In this document: positions 35,204 to 44,797 of the stretch, in pieces
Numbering within the stretch: position 1 is the first letter of the stretch
How the letters are laid out: each line of letters begins with the position of its first letter
Assembly: GCA_934095825.1 (NCBI GenBank)
Contig: CAKOKQ010000004.1
Location: forward strand, 1-64,000
Reading direction: 5' to 3'
Length of the DNA stretch: 64,000 bases
DNA from: an uncultured Bacilli bacterium
GTDB taxonomy: Bacteria > Bacillota_I > Bacilli_A > RF39 > UBA660
Position numbers and translations under genes: made by a program
The notes under the pieces: model-generated
The model's database searches: none
Told to the model about the DNA's origin: nothing
Seen by the model: only the letters and a program-made list of their open reading frames with translations

Positions 35204-36145
35204 ATGAATATTAGCCATGAAGAATTAAGGAGACTTGAAAATATAGTAAGAGGTTTTGACATTACCAATATAAAAGATATAAATAGTATTAAAAATTTAA
35301 AGTTTGCTAAAATTCCCACCGCCGAACTTTTAAAACTTATAAATATGGCCAAGGAAAATGATAAGAAAGCACTAAATATATTAGTTAAATACTACTTTCC
35401 TTTTATTGTTACGCTAGCTTTAAATTATTATGTAGACGGTATCGATTTAGAAGACCTTGTCATGGCATCGGTTGTTGGCTTTATTGAGGGAATAAAAAGA
35501 TTTCAGTCAGGAAATATAAATAATTGGGTTTATTTTTATATTAGAAAAAGTATTAATAAAGAAATTAGTTTGGAATTTACAAATGCTAAGATTGGCGATA
35601 ATTTTGATTATGTAGTTTTCTTGTATTTAAAATATTTAGAAGATTTAAAGGCTGGCAGGACTTCTTTACTTACTGATTTTCAACTAGCTTCTAAGTTTGG
35701 GGTAGATGTAAAAGGTATAAAAAGAGTTAGAGCATTGGTAAATAAAGATAATATTACGGATATTAATGTTTCAATTGAAGATATGAAAATAGGAGATAAT
35801 AATTATTACGATAAAAATGATATTATTAAAATTATAGATAAGTATTTGCCCGCTAATTATCGAGATGTTTTTAAAATGTATTATGGTTTGTTAGGGTCAG
35901 AGCCTTTAAACCAACGAGAAATTGCTAAGATAATTAATGTAAGTCCAACGAGAGTAGATGAAATTTTAAAAAAATGTATATTTATTTTAAGTAGTACGAC
36001 GGCTAAAAGAAAATTAATGGAGTATTATTATGATGACTATCTTGAACAACATTATAGATTAAGTAAGAAAAGTATTGAAGAGTTAAAGGGACCAATTAAA
36101 AGAATTTTATATAGTAAAAGAAGTAATGGTATGATTACAAAATAA
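35204..36145 (+). CDS. Divergent sigma-70-like factor
   Basis: A 313-residue protein. Residues 50-135 resemble sigma region 2 (NILVKYYFPFIVTLALNYYV, DLEDLVMASVVGFIEGIKRF, YFYIRKSINKEI) and residues 205-265 resemble region 4 (RDVFKMYYGL, NQREIAKIINVSPTRVDEILKK). The match is distant and no known sporulation factor fits. A 45-residue C-terminal tail follows. The ATG at 35204 is preferred, with AGGGATAATCAGG upstream. It diverges from the phosphohexomutase gene; -10 TAAAAT is at 35169-35174. Confidence 0.65.
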   Translation: MNISHEELRRLENIVRGFDITNIKDINSIKNLKFAKIPTAELLKLINMAKENDKKALNILVKYYFPFIVTLALNYYVDGIDLEDLVMASVVGFIEGIKRFQSGNINNWVYFYIRKSINKEISLEFTNAKIGDNFDYVVFLYLKYLEDLKAGRTSLLTDFQLASKFGVDVKGIKRVRALVNKDNITDINVSIEDMKIGDNNYYDKNDIIKIIDKYLPANYRDVFKMYYGLLGSEPLNQREIAKIINVSPTRVDEILKKCIFILSSTTAKRKLMEYYYDDYLEQHYRLSKKSIEELKGPIKRILYSKRSNGMITK

Positions 36146-36257
36146 TAGTAATTAAATATTCATAAGTTAATGTTAATTGATAAGTTTAGATTATCTTAAT
36201 ATGATTAATGTGGTTACAAATACTTGAAATTTGTTTTCATTACTGGTCGAAAAGGGC

Positions 36258-36286
36258 TTGCCAGAGGTAAATACTTGATGTATAAT
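36258..36286 (+). promoter_or_regulatory. Promoter of the T-box-ileS transcript
   Basis: TTGCCA (36258-36263), a 17-bp spacer and TATAAT (36281-36286). Confidence 0.7.
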
Positions 36287-36289
36287 GAA

Positions 36290-36492
36290 ACAGTAAATCA
36301 GATGAAAAAAGACGGAAATAAATGAGATTTTAAAGAGAGCTGCCGTTTGGTGAAAGACAGTAAATTAGTTTATTTCAAATCACTTTTCGATGTGCCAAAA
36401 GCCGTTTAACTTGCGTTAAAAGTAAGAGTGTATGAATTCTCATAAAATAAGGTGGTACCGCGGTAATTCGCCCTTATGTTATGGGATTTTTT
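36290..36492 (+). promoter_or_regulatory. T-box riboswitch sensing uncharged tRNA-Ile
   Basis: Controls ileS by antitermination. Stem I holds AGAGAGC and GGTGAAAG; the specifier loop reads CAAATCACTTTT, giving ATC (Ile) at 36379-36381. The T-box AAGGTGGTACCGCGG (about 36449-36463) can pair as antiterminator. The alternative terminator pairs CTCATAAAATAAGG with CCTTATGTTATGGG and ends in six T (36487-36492). The rest of the gap 36146-36257 shows nothing clear. Confidence 0.92.
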
Positions 36493-36524
36493 CTTTTTTT
36501 ATCAAATATTTGGGAGGAAAATGT

Positions 36525-39500
36525 ATGAAAAATTTTAAAAATTTAGACAAAAGACCAGCTAGTGTTGTGGAAAATGATATCCTACAAAGCTGGGGTGGCA
36601 TTGTTAATATTTTAAATCGTCAAAATGAGGTTCACAAAGATAATGATACTTTTGTTTTCTACGATGGACCCGCGTTTGCTAACGGATTTCCGGGGCTTCA
36701 TCATATGGTTGCCAAAAATCTTAAAGACTCAATTTGTAAATATCATGCCATGAATGGTAAAAAAGTATTAAGAAAAGTTGGTTGGGATACACACGGATTA
36801 CCTATTGAAAACCATGTGGAGAAAAAATTAGGTATTTCTTCAAAAAAAGAGATTTTAAAACTTGGCGTTGATAAATTTAACCAAGAATGCCGTAATAGTG
36901 TTGCTGAAAATGAAGCTGCTTTTACAAGATTAACTAGTAAAATGGGGCAGTTTATTGATGTTGATCATCCTTATTTAACTTATAAAAATGAGTATATTGA
37001 AACAGAATGGTGGATTTTAAAAAAGTTCTTTGATGAAGGTTACTTTTATGAAGGAACAAGAGTAGTACCTTATTGCCCTCACTGTGGAACGGGTCTCGCT
37101 ACTCACGAAGTTGCCCAAGAATATGTATCAGAACCAGCAACCACTTTATATGTTCCTTTTAAAATTAAAAATAGCGATACTTATTTTCTAGCTTGGACAA
37201 CAACCCCTTGGACGCTGCTTGCCAATGTTGGTCTTTGTGTTAATCCAGAAATGGACTATGTAAAAGTTTTAGTTGAGGGAATTAAATATATTGTAGCTGA
37301 AAGCCTAATTACTAGTGTTTTCCAAGATAAAGAAGTAGAAATTTTAGAAAAATTTAAGGGTAAAACTTTAGAATTTACGGAATATGAACAATTAATTCCT
37401 GAGTTAAAAGTCGAAGGTAAGGCCTTCTTTGTCATGTGTGATGAATATGTTACAGCTTCTGATGGTACGGGTATTGTTCATATGGCCGGAGCTTTTGGTG
37501 TTGATGATGCAAATGTATGTAATCGTTATGATGTCCCAATTGTTAATCCAGTTGGTAAAGATGGTTGTTATACCGAAGGACCTTGGGCTGGTAAATTTGT
37601 GTTTGATTGTACCGATGAAATTGTAGCTTATTTAAAAGAAAATAATAAATTATTTAGAAAACAAAAGATAACTCATGATTATCCACATTGCTGGAGATGT
37701 CATACGCCATTAATTTATTACACAATGCCAAGTTATTATATTAAAGTATCAGCTTTTAAAGATAAGTTAGTAGAAGCTAATAAAGAAGTAAACTGGTATC
37801 CAGATTATGTTGGCGAAAAGAGATTTGCTAACTGGTTAAGTAATGCTAAAGACTGGAATATTTCTCGTAGTCGTTTCTGGGGAGCTCCAATTCCATTCTT
37901 TAAATGCAGCTGTGGTCATAATGAGATGTTAGGAAGCATTGCAGAATTAAGAAGTCGCAGTGTGGAACAATTACCTGAAGATTTAGACTTACATAAACCA
38001 TATATCGATAATGTTCATCTAACTTGTCCAGAGTGTGGGAAACTTATGGAACGCATTCCTGATGTACTTGATTGCTGGTTTGATTCTGGTTCGATGCCTT
38101 TTGCACAATATCATTATCCATTTGAAAATAAAGAATTATTTGAAACCCAATTTCCCGCTGACTTTATTTGTGAAGGGATTGACCAAACTAGAGGTTGGTT
38201 CTACACCTTAATGGTAATTTCAACATTTGTAATGGGACATGCTCCTTATCGTAATGTTTTAGTAAATGATTTACTATTAGATGGAGAAGGCAAAAAGATG
38301 AGTAAATCGCGTGGCAATATAGTTGAACCTTTTAAGACTATTGAAGAATACGGCGCTGATGAAGTAAGATTTTACTTGCCTTATGTTTCTCCAGTATGGA
38401 CACCTCTTAAGTTTTCTTTTGACGGCTTAAAAGAAGTTCATTCTAAATTCTTTAACCCACTAAAAAATACTTATAATTTCTTTGTTATGTATGCTAATGC
38501 AGATAAGATTGATACCGATTTATGCGATGTTAAATATGAAGAATTAGATTTAATTGATAAATGGTTAATATCTAAATATAATACTTTAGTTAAAAATGTT
38601 AGAGCATCTTTTGATGAATATGATTTAAATAAAGTAGTACATTTCTTAACTGATTTTGTTTGCGAAGACTTATCAAATTGGTATATTCGTCGTAATCGTA
38701 ACCGTTTCTGGGCAAGCGAACTTACTACTAGTAAAAAAGCTGTTTATAAGACAACTTATGAGTGTTTAGTTGGTCTTGCTAAGTTAATGGCTCCAATAGT
38801 TCCATATCTATCTGAGGAAATGTATCGTAATTTAACAAATGAAGAGTCAGTTCATTTAAGTAATTATCCCGTAGTTAATGAAGAACATATTAATCTTAAT
38901 ATTGAAGAGAAAATGGATAAAGTAAGAGATTTAATTTCTTTAGGGCGTAATGCCAGAGAAGATAGTAAAATCAAGGTAAGAATTCCTCTTGCTACCGTTA
39001 TTATTGATGGCAAATTAGAAAGTCTATTAGGAGATTTAACTACTCTTATTACCGAAGAATTAAATGTTAAAACTTTAGAATTTACCAAAGATTTAAGTAA
39101 ATATATGAATTTAACAATTAAACCTAATTTTAGAGTAGCTGGTTCGATGTTCGGTAAAGATATTAAGGCTTATCAAGAATTACTATTAAATTTAAGTGAA
39201 GAAGACAAGTTAAAATTAAATAATAAAGAAGAATTAACGGTTACTTTCTTAGATAAAGATTTAACTATTACAAGTGAAATGATTGATGTTAGAATTGAAG
39301 CTAAAGAAGGTTTTGATGTTGCTATGAACGGTCGTGATTTTGTTATTTTAGATACGACTTTAACAGACGAGTTATTACTTGAAGGTATGGCAAGGGAAGT
39401 TGTTTCTAAATTGCAAAATATGCGTAAAGAAATGGATTTAGATATTCAAGACCATATTAATGTGTTATATAGTGGTTCCGAAAAAATTAAAGAATGCTTT

Positions 39501-39620
39501 ACTAAATATGAAAACTTTATTAAACAAGAAACTTTAGCCGATAGTTTAAACTTAGAACAAACAGATAGTCATTTTGATATTAATGGCGAAGATTGCTCTT
39601 TAAAAGTTAGTAAGAATTAA
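36525..39620 (+). CDS. ileS: Isoleucyl-tRNA synthetase, type 2, with GxHH signature
   Basis: Charges tRNA-Ile. At 1031 residues, with WDTHGLPIENHVEKKLGI after the first signature, it fits the eukaryote-like type 2 IleRS. The HIGH-equivalent reads P-G-L-H-H (57-60 GLHH), so the first His is Gly and the Gly is His. KMSKS is normal (GKKMSKSRGN, about 589-598). The editing domain (AWTTTPWTLLAN) and anticodon-binding domain are present. The ATG at 36525 follows GGGAGG; an upstream open frame from 36432 lies inside the T-box and is not used. Expression is set by the T-box. Confidence 0.93.
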   Translation: MKNFKNLDKRPASVVENDILQSWGGIVNILNRQNEVHKDNDTFVFYDGPAFANGFPGLHHMVAKNLKDSICKYHAMNGKKVLRKVGWDTHGLPIENHVEKKLGISSKKEILKLGVDKFNQECRNSVAENEAAFTRLTSKMGQFIDVDHPYLTYKNEYIETEWWILKKFFDEGYFYEGTRVVPYCPHCGTGLATHEVAQEYVSEPATTLYVPFKIKNSDTYFLAWTTTPWTLLANVGLCVNPEMDYVKVLVEGIKYIVAESLITSVFQDKEVEILEKFKGKTLEFTEYEQLIPELKVEGKAFFVMCDEYVTASDGTGIVHMAGAFGVDDANVCNRYDVPIVNPVGKDGCYTEGPWAGKFVFDCTDEIVAYLKENNKLFRKQKITHDYPHCWRCHTPLIYYTMPSYYIKVSAFKDKLVEANKEVNWYPDYVGEKRFANWLSNAKDWNISRSRFWGAPIPFFKCSCGHNEMLGSIAELRSRSVEQLPEDLDLHKPYIDNVHLTCPECGKLMERIPDVLDCWFDSGSMPFAQYHYPFENKELFETQFPADFICEGIDQTRGWFYTLMVISTFVMGHAPYRNVLVNDLLLDGEGKKMSKSRGNIVEPFKTIEEYGADEVRFYLPYVSPVWTPLKFSFDGLKEVHSKFFNPLKNTYNFFVMYANADKIDTDLCDVKYEELDLIDKWLISKYNTLVKNVRASFDEYDLNKVVHFLTDFVCEDLSNWYIRRNRNRFWASELTTSKKAVYKTTYECLVGLAKLMAPIVPYLSEEMYRNLTNEESVHLSNYPVVNEEHINLNIEEKMDKVRDLISLGRNAREDSKIKVRIPLATVIIDGKLESLLGDLTTLITEELNVKTLEFTKDLSKYMNLTIKPNFRVAGSMFGKDIKAYQELLLNLSEEDKLKLNNKEELTVTFLDKDLTITSEMIDVRIEAKEGFDVAMNGRDFVILDTTLTDELLLEGMAREVVSKLQNMRKEMDLDIQDHINVLYSGSEKIKECFTKYENFIKQETLADSLNLEQTDSHFDINGEDCSLKVSKN

Positions 39621-39690
39621 AGTAAATAAAGGTTAAAATAATCATACTTAAGTAAAAAATCTTTATAAAATGCTAAAAATAAAGTTTAAA

Positions 39691-39735
39691 GATGATAATT
39701 AGTTGTCTAGATGATAATTAATTGTCATCTTTTTT
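39691..39735 (+). terminator. Terminator after ileS
   Basis: GATGATAATTA (39691-39701) pairs with TAATTGTCATC (39719-39729), followed by six T. The arms are embedded in an imperfect tandem repeat. Confidence 0.8.
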
Positions 39736-39755
39736 ACTTTTTATAGTAAAAATAT

Positions 39756-39784
39756 TTGCATTTTGTAAATAAAAGTGGTAGGAT
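39756..39784 (+). promoter_or_regulatory. Promoter of the HA-repeat operon
   Basis: TTGCAT (39756-39761), a 17-bp spacer and TAGGAT (39779-39784), 28 bp before the start. Confidence 0.45.
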
Positions 39785-39812
39785 ATTTCTACATTTGAAG
39801 GGGATGGTTCTT

Positions 39813-41807
39813 ATGATAAATACTACTAATATTAAAGATGATTTAGAATTTGTTTCAAAAGATAATACTAATCAAAAGTTTGATAACGAATTTAAGACTA
39901 TAAATGTGGAAGTACTTAGTCAGATTGCCGAAAAATGGTTAAAGGCTATGAAAGAAAATAATGTTGAGGCTATTTTACCAAAGACAAAAGAAGAACTTAG
40001 TTTCTTTGAAGTATGGTGGTATAATTTGAATTTAGTTAAAAAGTTTTGCCGTGATAATCCTGATGCTTCTTTATCAGAAGATCAATTAGTTTTTGGCTAT
40101 TATAATGAACCTTTTTATGTTGGCAACTGGTTTTGGCGACAAAAAGATAGATTAAAAGATAAACAGTTTAATGAATATCAGAAGACTGCGTTAGAGGCTA
40201 TTAAAGTTAAAAAAGCCGAAGAAAGAAATATATATACGGGACTTTCTACAGCACAAAGATGGTTATTAGCAATCAAGAATGATACTGTATCCGATTTGCT
40301 ACCAGCATCAAAGTCTGAACTTAGATTCTTTAATTTGTGGTGGTATAATTTTAGTCTTGTTTACTCTTATCATCAAAAAAATGAATATCTATGCTTGGAA
40401 CCCCAAACATTTGTTATTGATTATTATGGTAAAAAAATTGATATAGGAAGTTGGTTACTCAAACAAAAGAGACAAGAGGTTGCTGGAAAACTTTTTAAAG
40501 AGCAAATTAAAGCCTTAGATGGTCTTGATATGGTATGGAGCAAAAATTCTTCTAATTATCGAACTAAAAAAAGTGATATTGTTGCTTCAAAATGGTTAAA
40601 AGCAATTAGAAATAATGAAATCGAAAAGATTTTACCAAGTAGTCTTGGGCGTCTAAAAAAATATGATATTTGGTGGTATAACTTTACTCTTGTTAAAAAA
40701 TATTTGGAAACTAGTAATAACCAAAATTTAAACGATTTAAAAACTGTAGTTGGCTATTATGGAGAAAATGCTCATTTAGGCAATTGGCTTAGCCAACAAA
40801 GAAACCGCCGAATCAGTAATAATTTATCCGACTTACAAATAGAAGCTTTAAATAGTATTCATATGGTTTGGAAAAAAGGTCTATCTTCTAAGGAACAATG
40901 GTTACTTAATTATGAAGAAGCTAAAAAATATAAAGATAAATGTGGTAATTTGTTAATTCCCAAAGATTATACCGTTATCGGTTTAAATGGTATAGAGCTT
41001 CATGTTGGCGTGTGGGTTAGTAATCAAAGAGCTAGGTATGAGGCAGGAAAACTTACTGATGAACAAATAGAATTGCTTGTAAAAATAGACATGGTCTGGC
41101 GTGTTTCTGATTTAAAATGGAATGAATATTTTGATATGGCTAAAAAATATTGGGAGAGATATGGTAATTTATTTGTTTTTCCAACTAGTAATATTAATAA
41201 TGCCCAAGCTTTATATTCTTGGCTGGCAAAGCAAAGAGAAGCCTACTGGGAAGGAAATTTGTCGCTTAAAAAAGTCAAATTATTGGAAAGCCTTAATATT
41301 AGTTGGCTTAAATTAAATATTGAATGGTTGAGAATGTATGATTACGCTTATAAATATTATATAAAAAACGGTAATATTAGAGTTACTTATGGCTACTCTT
41401 TTAATGATATTGACGGGAATCCTGTAAATCTTGGTAAATGGCTCCGAACTCAACAATATTATTATCGTGATGGCAATTTAAAACCGCTGCAAATTGAAAT
41501 GCTAAATAAAATAGGGTTTATTTTGGATAAGCGCGATAATAAAACTGCTAATATAAAGTTGTTTACAACCTATAATTTAATAAAATATGTAACAAGAGAA
41601 TTATTAGAAAGATATTCACTATTAGAAATGAATGCTAAAATTAACTTTTGCAAGGATAGTCAAGGTCAATATCCCTTAGTTATTAATGGAAAACTAAATC
41701 CTATATTTACAATGAGTAGTCAAGATATTAAAGAAAATTGTAATGGCATTTCTTTAGAAGATATGATAATAAAATATCAAGATAGATTAGCGCTTATTAG
41801 AGGTTAG
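39813..41807 (+). CDS. Helicase-associated (HA) repeat protein without helicase
   Basis: A 664-residue protein built of about six repeats resembling the helicase-associated domain. The last three are canonical: W-x-x-x-Y-x-x-A-x-x-Y-x-x-x-x-GN near the start, then LG-x-W-L-x-x-QR and GKL-type turns, ending in MVW or ISW (about 350-590). The first three are shorter and more divergent. A tail of about 70 residues (FTMSSQDIKENCNGISLEDMI) is shared with the next gene. No DEAD or ATPase motif is present. Such arrays may bind nucleic acid, but this is inference. GGGGATGG precedes the ATG. Confidence 0.75.
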   Translation: MINTTNIKDDLEFVSKDNTNQKFDNEFKTINVEVLSQIAEKWLKAMKENNVEAILPKTKEELSFFEVWWYNLNLVKKFCRDNPDASLSEDQLVFGYYNEPFYVGNWFWRQKDRLKDKQFNEYQKTALEAIKVKKAEERNIYTGLSTAQRWLLAIKNDTVSDLLPASKSELRFFNLWWYNFSLVYSYHQKNEYLCLEPQTFVIDYYGKKIDIGSWLLKQKRQEVAGKLFKEQIKALDGLDMVWSKNSSNYRTKKSDIVASKWLKAIRNNEIEKILPSSLGRLKKYDIWWYNFTLVKKYLETSNNQNLNDLKTVVGYYGENAHLGNWLSQQRNRRISNNLSDLQIEALNSIHMVWKKGLSSKEQWLLNYEEAKKYKDKCGNLLIPKDYTVIGLNGIELHVGVWVSNQRARYEAGKLTDEQIELLVKIDMVWRVSDLKWNEYFDMAKKYWERYGNLFVFPTSNINNAQALYSWLAKQREAYWEGNLSLKKVKLLESLNISWLKLNIEWLRMYDYAYKYYIKNGNIRVTYGYSFNDIDGNPVNLGKWLRTQQYYYRDGNLKPLQIEMLNKIGFILDKRDNKTANIKLFTTYNLIKYVTRELLERYSLLEMNAKINFCKDSQGQYPLVINGKLNPIFTMSSQDIKENCNGISLEDMIIKYQDRLALIRG

Positions 41808-41809
41808 TT

Positions 41810-43264
41810 ATGGAATTTGATTTAAATAATATTTATTATCAATATTTAGTTAAATATCATGATGAGTATGGTAATATTAATGTACCTATTAATTATAAAA
41901 TTAATCTTGGAGATGGCAAAACCCTGAGATTAGGATATTTTGTTAATGATTTAAGAAAAAAGTATCGAAATGGTCAAATGACGCTTGCAGAAAAAAGATT
42001 TTTAAAAGAATTACATATTTCATGGTATCCCTTAGATGAGGCTTGGACTTTTATGTATGAACTAGCTAAGGATTATAAAGATACACATGGTAATTTAGAT
42101 ATTAAAAGAGATTATAAAGTAACTATAGATGGCAAAGATTATAACTTGGGCCGCTGGCTAGAAAGACAAAAAAGAAATTATAAATGGACGGTTGCTTCTT
42201 ACCAAGAAAAAACTACCAATGACTGGTATTTAAAAGATGAAAGAATAAAAATGTTAGACGATTTAGATATTGATTGGCGTGATGCTAAAGAACAAAAATG
42301 GTTTGCTAAGTACAGGATAGCTTTCAAATTTTATCAAGAACAGGGAAATTTAAAAATGCCTAAAGATTTTAAAGCTTCCCTTAATGGTAAAGATTTTAAC
42401 CTATATGATTGGCTTTTAAAAAATAAGAAGAAATATCTTTTTAATAAAGAAGACTTATCTGATGAACAGATTGAAGCTTTAAAAATAATTGATATCACGA
42501 AATTTAATAATTTAGAAATTACTTGGCAGTATATGTATAATGAAGCTTATAAGTATTATAAAAAACACGGTAATTTAAAAGTAAATGCTAAATATTCTTA
42601 TTATACTTTAGATGGAACTTTAGTTAATTTAGGATACTGGATTAATTCGCAAAGAAGAAAGTATAAAAATACGATAAATCCAGATAAAACTAGTACTTAT
42701 AAAGGAAAATTATCTCTAGATGAGATTGAACTTTTAGATAAAATTGGGATGGTTTGGAAAACTAATAGTAGTTTTGATGATATTTATCCTTATTTATTAG
42801 TCTATTATCAGCACTATGGTAACTTAAATATTCCTTGTAAATTTAAAACTGATGATGGTTATACTTATAAAGAAAAGGGAAGTATTGCCCTTGGCGGTTG
42901 GTTAAATAGTTTTAAGAATAATGTAAATCCCTTAGGAGAAAACGCGTTACTTTTAACTAAAATTGGTCTTAAATATCCCCCTAGAATTAATGAAAAAGTA
43001 ATAAAAGAGATATGTGAAGATAAGAAAATAGATTATGAATTTAATTTAGCGGTTTTAAAAAGAATTTCTTATATAGAATTTGTTAGTAAGATAGCGTATT
43101 TAGAAGAAAACAATATTCCTCTTGTTTCTAATAAGGTCATACATGCCATTTTTAGTATGAGTAATGAAGATATAAAATGTTATTATAAGATAAGTTTAGA
43201 AGAAATTATAGATAAATATTATAATAAACACTTACAAAAAAATAGGTCTTTTAAAACCTATTAA
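41810..43264 (+). CDS. Second helicase-associated repeat protein
   Basis: A 484-residue paralogue of the gene before it, two bases downstream, so both come from one transcript. It has about five repeats with the same W-x-x-x-Y, GNL-x-x-P and LG-x-W-x-x-x-Q-R-x-x-Y landmarks (for example HGNLDIKRDYKVTIDGKDYNLGR) and the same type of tail (FSMSNEDIKCYYKISLEEII). No helicase domain. GAGGTTAG overlaps the end of the first gene as ribosome site. Confidence 0.75.
   Translation: MEFDLNNIYYQYLVKYHDEYGNINVPINYKINLGDGKTLRLGYFVNDLRKKYRNGQMTLAEKRFLKELHISWYPLDEAWTFMYELAKDYKDTHGNLDIKRDYKVTIDGKDYNLGRWLERQKRNYKWTVASYQEKTTNDWYLKDERIKMLDDLDIDWRDAKEQKWFAKYRIAFKFYQEQGNLKMPKDFKASLNGKDFNLYDWLLKNKKKYLFNKEDLSDEQIEALKIIDITKFNNLEITWQYMYNEAYKYYKKHGNLKVNAKYSYYTLDGTLVNLGYWINSQRRKYKNTINPDKTSTYKGKLSLDEIELLDKIGMVWKTNSSFDDIYPYLLVYYQHYGNLNIPCKFKTDDGYTYKEKGSIALGGWLNSFKNNVNPLGENALLLTKIGLKYPPRINEKVIKEICEDKKIDYEFNLAVLKRISYIEFVSKIAYLEENNIPLVSNKVIHAIFSMSNEDIKCYYKISLEEIIDKYYNKHLQKNRSFKTY
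43236..43262 (-). terminator. Terminator of the transglutaminase-like gene
   Basis: Read on the minus strand: AATAGGT, eight-base loop, ACCTATT and a run of T. Confidence 0.75.
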
Positions 43265-43282
43265 GATACTTTTAAATTAGAG

Positions 43283-44197
43283 TTAATCCATGAATTCTTG
43301 GAAAACTTTTTCATCGAAGATGTGGTCTTGTAAATCCTCATCTTCTTTTTTCATTTCTTCATTATTAACTAAGAAGTATTTATGATAAAGATAATCTTTA
43401 CCATCAGTACTTACGGGATCATCCCAAGTAAGATCAATATGTAGCCATTCATCATCAAAGTAAACAGCATTCCAAATATGAGTATTACTTGAAACCTTGT
43501 AATTTTTAACCCCTAGTTTATCTAAGGCTAGAGCATAGGCATCCGCATACCCATTACAAGTAGCATATCCCTCCATAAAAACTCCATAAGCAGTGTTACT
43601 ATGATATTTACCAGACCCACTATTATTTTTTTCTGTATCATACTTAGTATGATTAATAATGTAATCATGAACTGCTAAGAGTTTATCCTTTAAAGTCATA
43701 TTTTCCGTAATAACACTATTTAACATGGTAATTACTTTATCGTTTAAAAGAGAAATTTCCTCATCAGTATAAGTCTTTGTTACTTTTAAAGTTATCTCTC
43801 CTGTATCATCATATAAGGTTTGAATAGAAGAAAAAGAATTAAAAGGATTAGCATAGTTATTAATTTGAGTAAGTAGGGTATCATTAGTGGAAATACTTTT
43901 AATATCACTAATACATTCACTATACTCTTTAGGACAATAAAAAGTAAATGAATTCCATCCATTATTAATAACACTATAAATAATATTTAATAAATCATGA
44001 TAACTATAGGGAACAAAGTCAGTCGTTTCTTGAACAAATTTATAAGAAGCATCTTTATGATATTTATTACTATCTAAAATAACTACCTCTTTAGTATTAT
44101 CTAGTTTACTAACGACAAAGTCAGTTATTGTCTCAATATTTTTTACTTCAATTGCAAATAAAACGCCTAAGATAATAGGCCATATAAGTTTTTTCAA
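43283..44197 (-). CDS. Transglutaminase-like domain protein, membrane-anchored
   Basis: A 304-residue extracytoplasmic protein. The N-terminal hydrophobic stretch (KKLIWPIILGVLFAIEV) is a signal or anchor. The transglutaminase-like cysteine-protease fold covers about 190-275, with catalytic Cys in GYATCNGYADAYALAL, His in NTHIWNAVYFDD and Asp in LHIDLTWDDPV. Such proteins act as wall peptidases or cross-linkers. The TTG at 44197 is preferred since AGGTGATT lies just before it; GTG at 44206 is the alternative. Confidence 0.8.
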   Translation of the reverse strand: MKKLIWPIILGVLFAIEVKNIETITDFVVSKLDNTKEVVILDSNKYHKDASYKFVQETTDFVPYSYHDLLNIIYSVINNGWNSFTFYCPKEYSECISDIKSISTNDTLLTQINNYANPFNSFSSIQTLYDDTGEITLKVTKTYTDEEISLLNDKVITMLNSVITENMTLKDKLLAVHDYIINHTKYDTEKNNSGSGKYHSNTAYGVFMEGYATCNGYADAYALALDKLGVKNYKVSSNTHIWNAVYFDDEWLHIDLTWDDPVSTDGKDYLYHKYFLVNNEEMKKEDEDLQDHIFDEKVFQEFMD

Positions 44198-44221
44198 TTT
44201 AATCACCTAGTAGATTATATC

Positions 44222-44248
44222 AAAAAAAATGAACCCTTACTAGTTCAT
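44222..44248 (-). terminator. Terminator of rpsT
   Basis: Minus strand: ATGAAC, eight-base loop, GTTCAT and eight T; it overlaps the rpsT stop codon. Confidence 0.85.
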
Positions 44249-44503
44249 TTCTTTAACTTTATTATTTAATCTTGATTTTTGTCTAGCGGCAGTGTTCTTT
44301 TTAACAAGACCTTTGCTAGCTGCTCTATCAATTACAGTTTGTACTTCTTTAACTAAAGAAGTCGCTTCTTCTTTATTCTTTGATGCGATTGCTTTTTCAC
44401 AAGCTTTAATAGTATTCTTAACTCTTGCTTTTAATTCGTGGTTATTAGCAGTAGTTTTAGCAATTTGTTTAATCGCTTTCTTAGAACTCTTAATATTAGC
44501 CAT
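44240..44503 (-). CDS. rpsT: Small-subunit ribosomal protein S20
   Basis: An 87-residue basic, helical protein that binds 16S rRNA, with the family start MANIKSSKKAIKQIAKTTANN and end AARQKSRLNNKVKEMN. AAGGAAGGAG precedes the ATG, and a sigma-A promoter (TTGAAA-N17-TAAAAT) lies upstream. It is monocistronic, divergent from spoIIP, as expected since rpsT commonly neighbours spoIIP-type sporulation genes in Bacillus. Confidence 0.95.
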   Translation of the reverse strand: MANIKSSKKAIKQIAKTTANNHELKARVKNTIKACEKAIASKNKEEATSLVKEVQTVIDRAASKGLVKKNTAARQKSRLNNKVKEMN

Positions 44504-44533
44504 ACTCTTGCTCCTTCCTTAAATGTCTATATG

Positions 44534-44562
44534 ATTTTATCAAATATTTCGGGACTTTTCAA
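44534..44562 (-). promoter_or_regulatory. rpsT promoter
   Basis: Minus strand TTGAAA (44562-44557), a 17-bp spacer and TAAAAT (44539-44534). Confidence 0.75.
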
Positions 44563-44753
44563 GGTGTTTGAACCCTTTTTTATATTCTTTAATTACTAAT
44601 AGTAACTTTAAGATTAGGCAGCAGAAAAAAGTTGACTTAAAATAAAATTCGTCTAACTAATAATAGTAAAGTATATCTTTTAAATAATAAAAAGGCTTTT
44701 CCCTTAATGAAATCTAAAATATCATTTTATTAATAATAATATCCATAATTTGA

Positions 44754-44783
44754 CATATTATTTAAGTAATACTTACTACAATT
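44754..44783 (+). promoter_or_regulatory. Possible sigma-E promoter of spoIIP
   Basis: CATATT (44754-44759), then TACTACAAT about 14 bp on, loosely like the mother-cell sigma-E consensus. Weak. Confidence 0.3.
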
Positions 44784-44797
44784 AAGTAGTGATGATT

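Noticed and set aside
36432..36524. N-terminal extension of ileS
   Set aside because: These codons lie in the T-box antiterminator and terminator; a proper ribosome site precedes the ATG at 36525.
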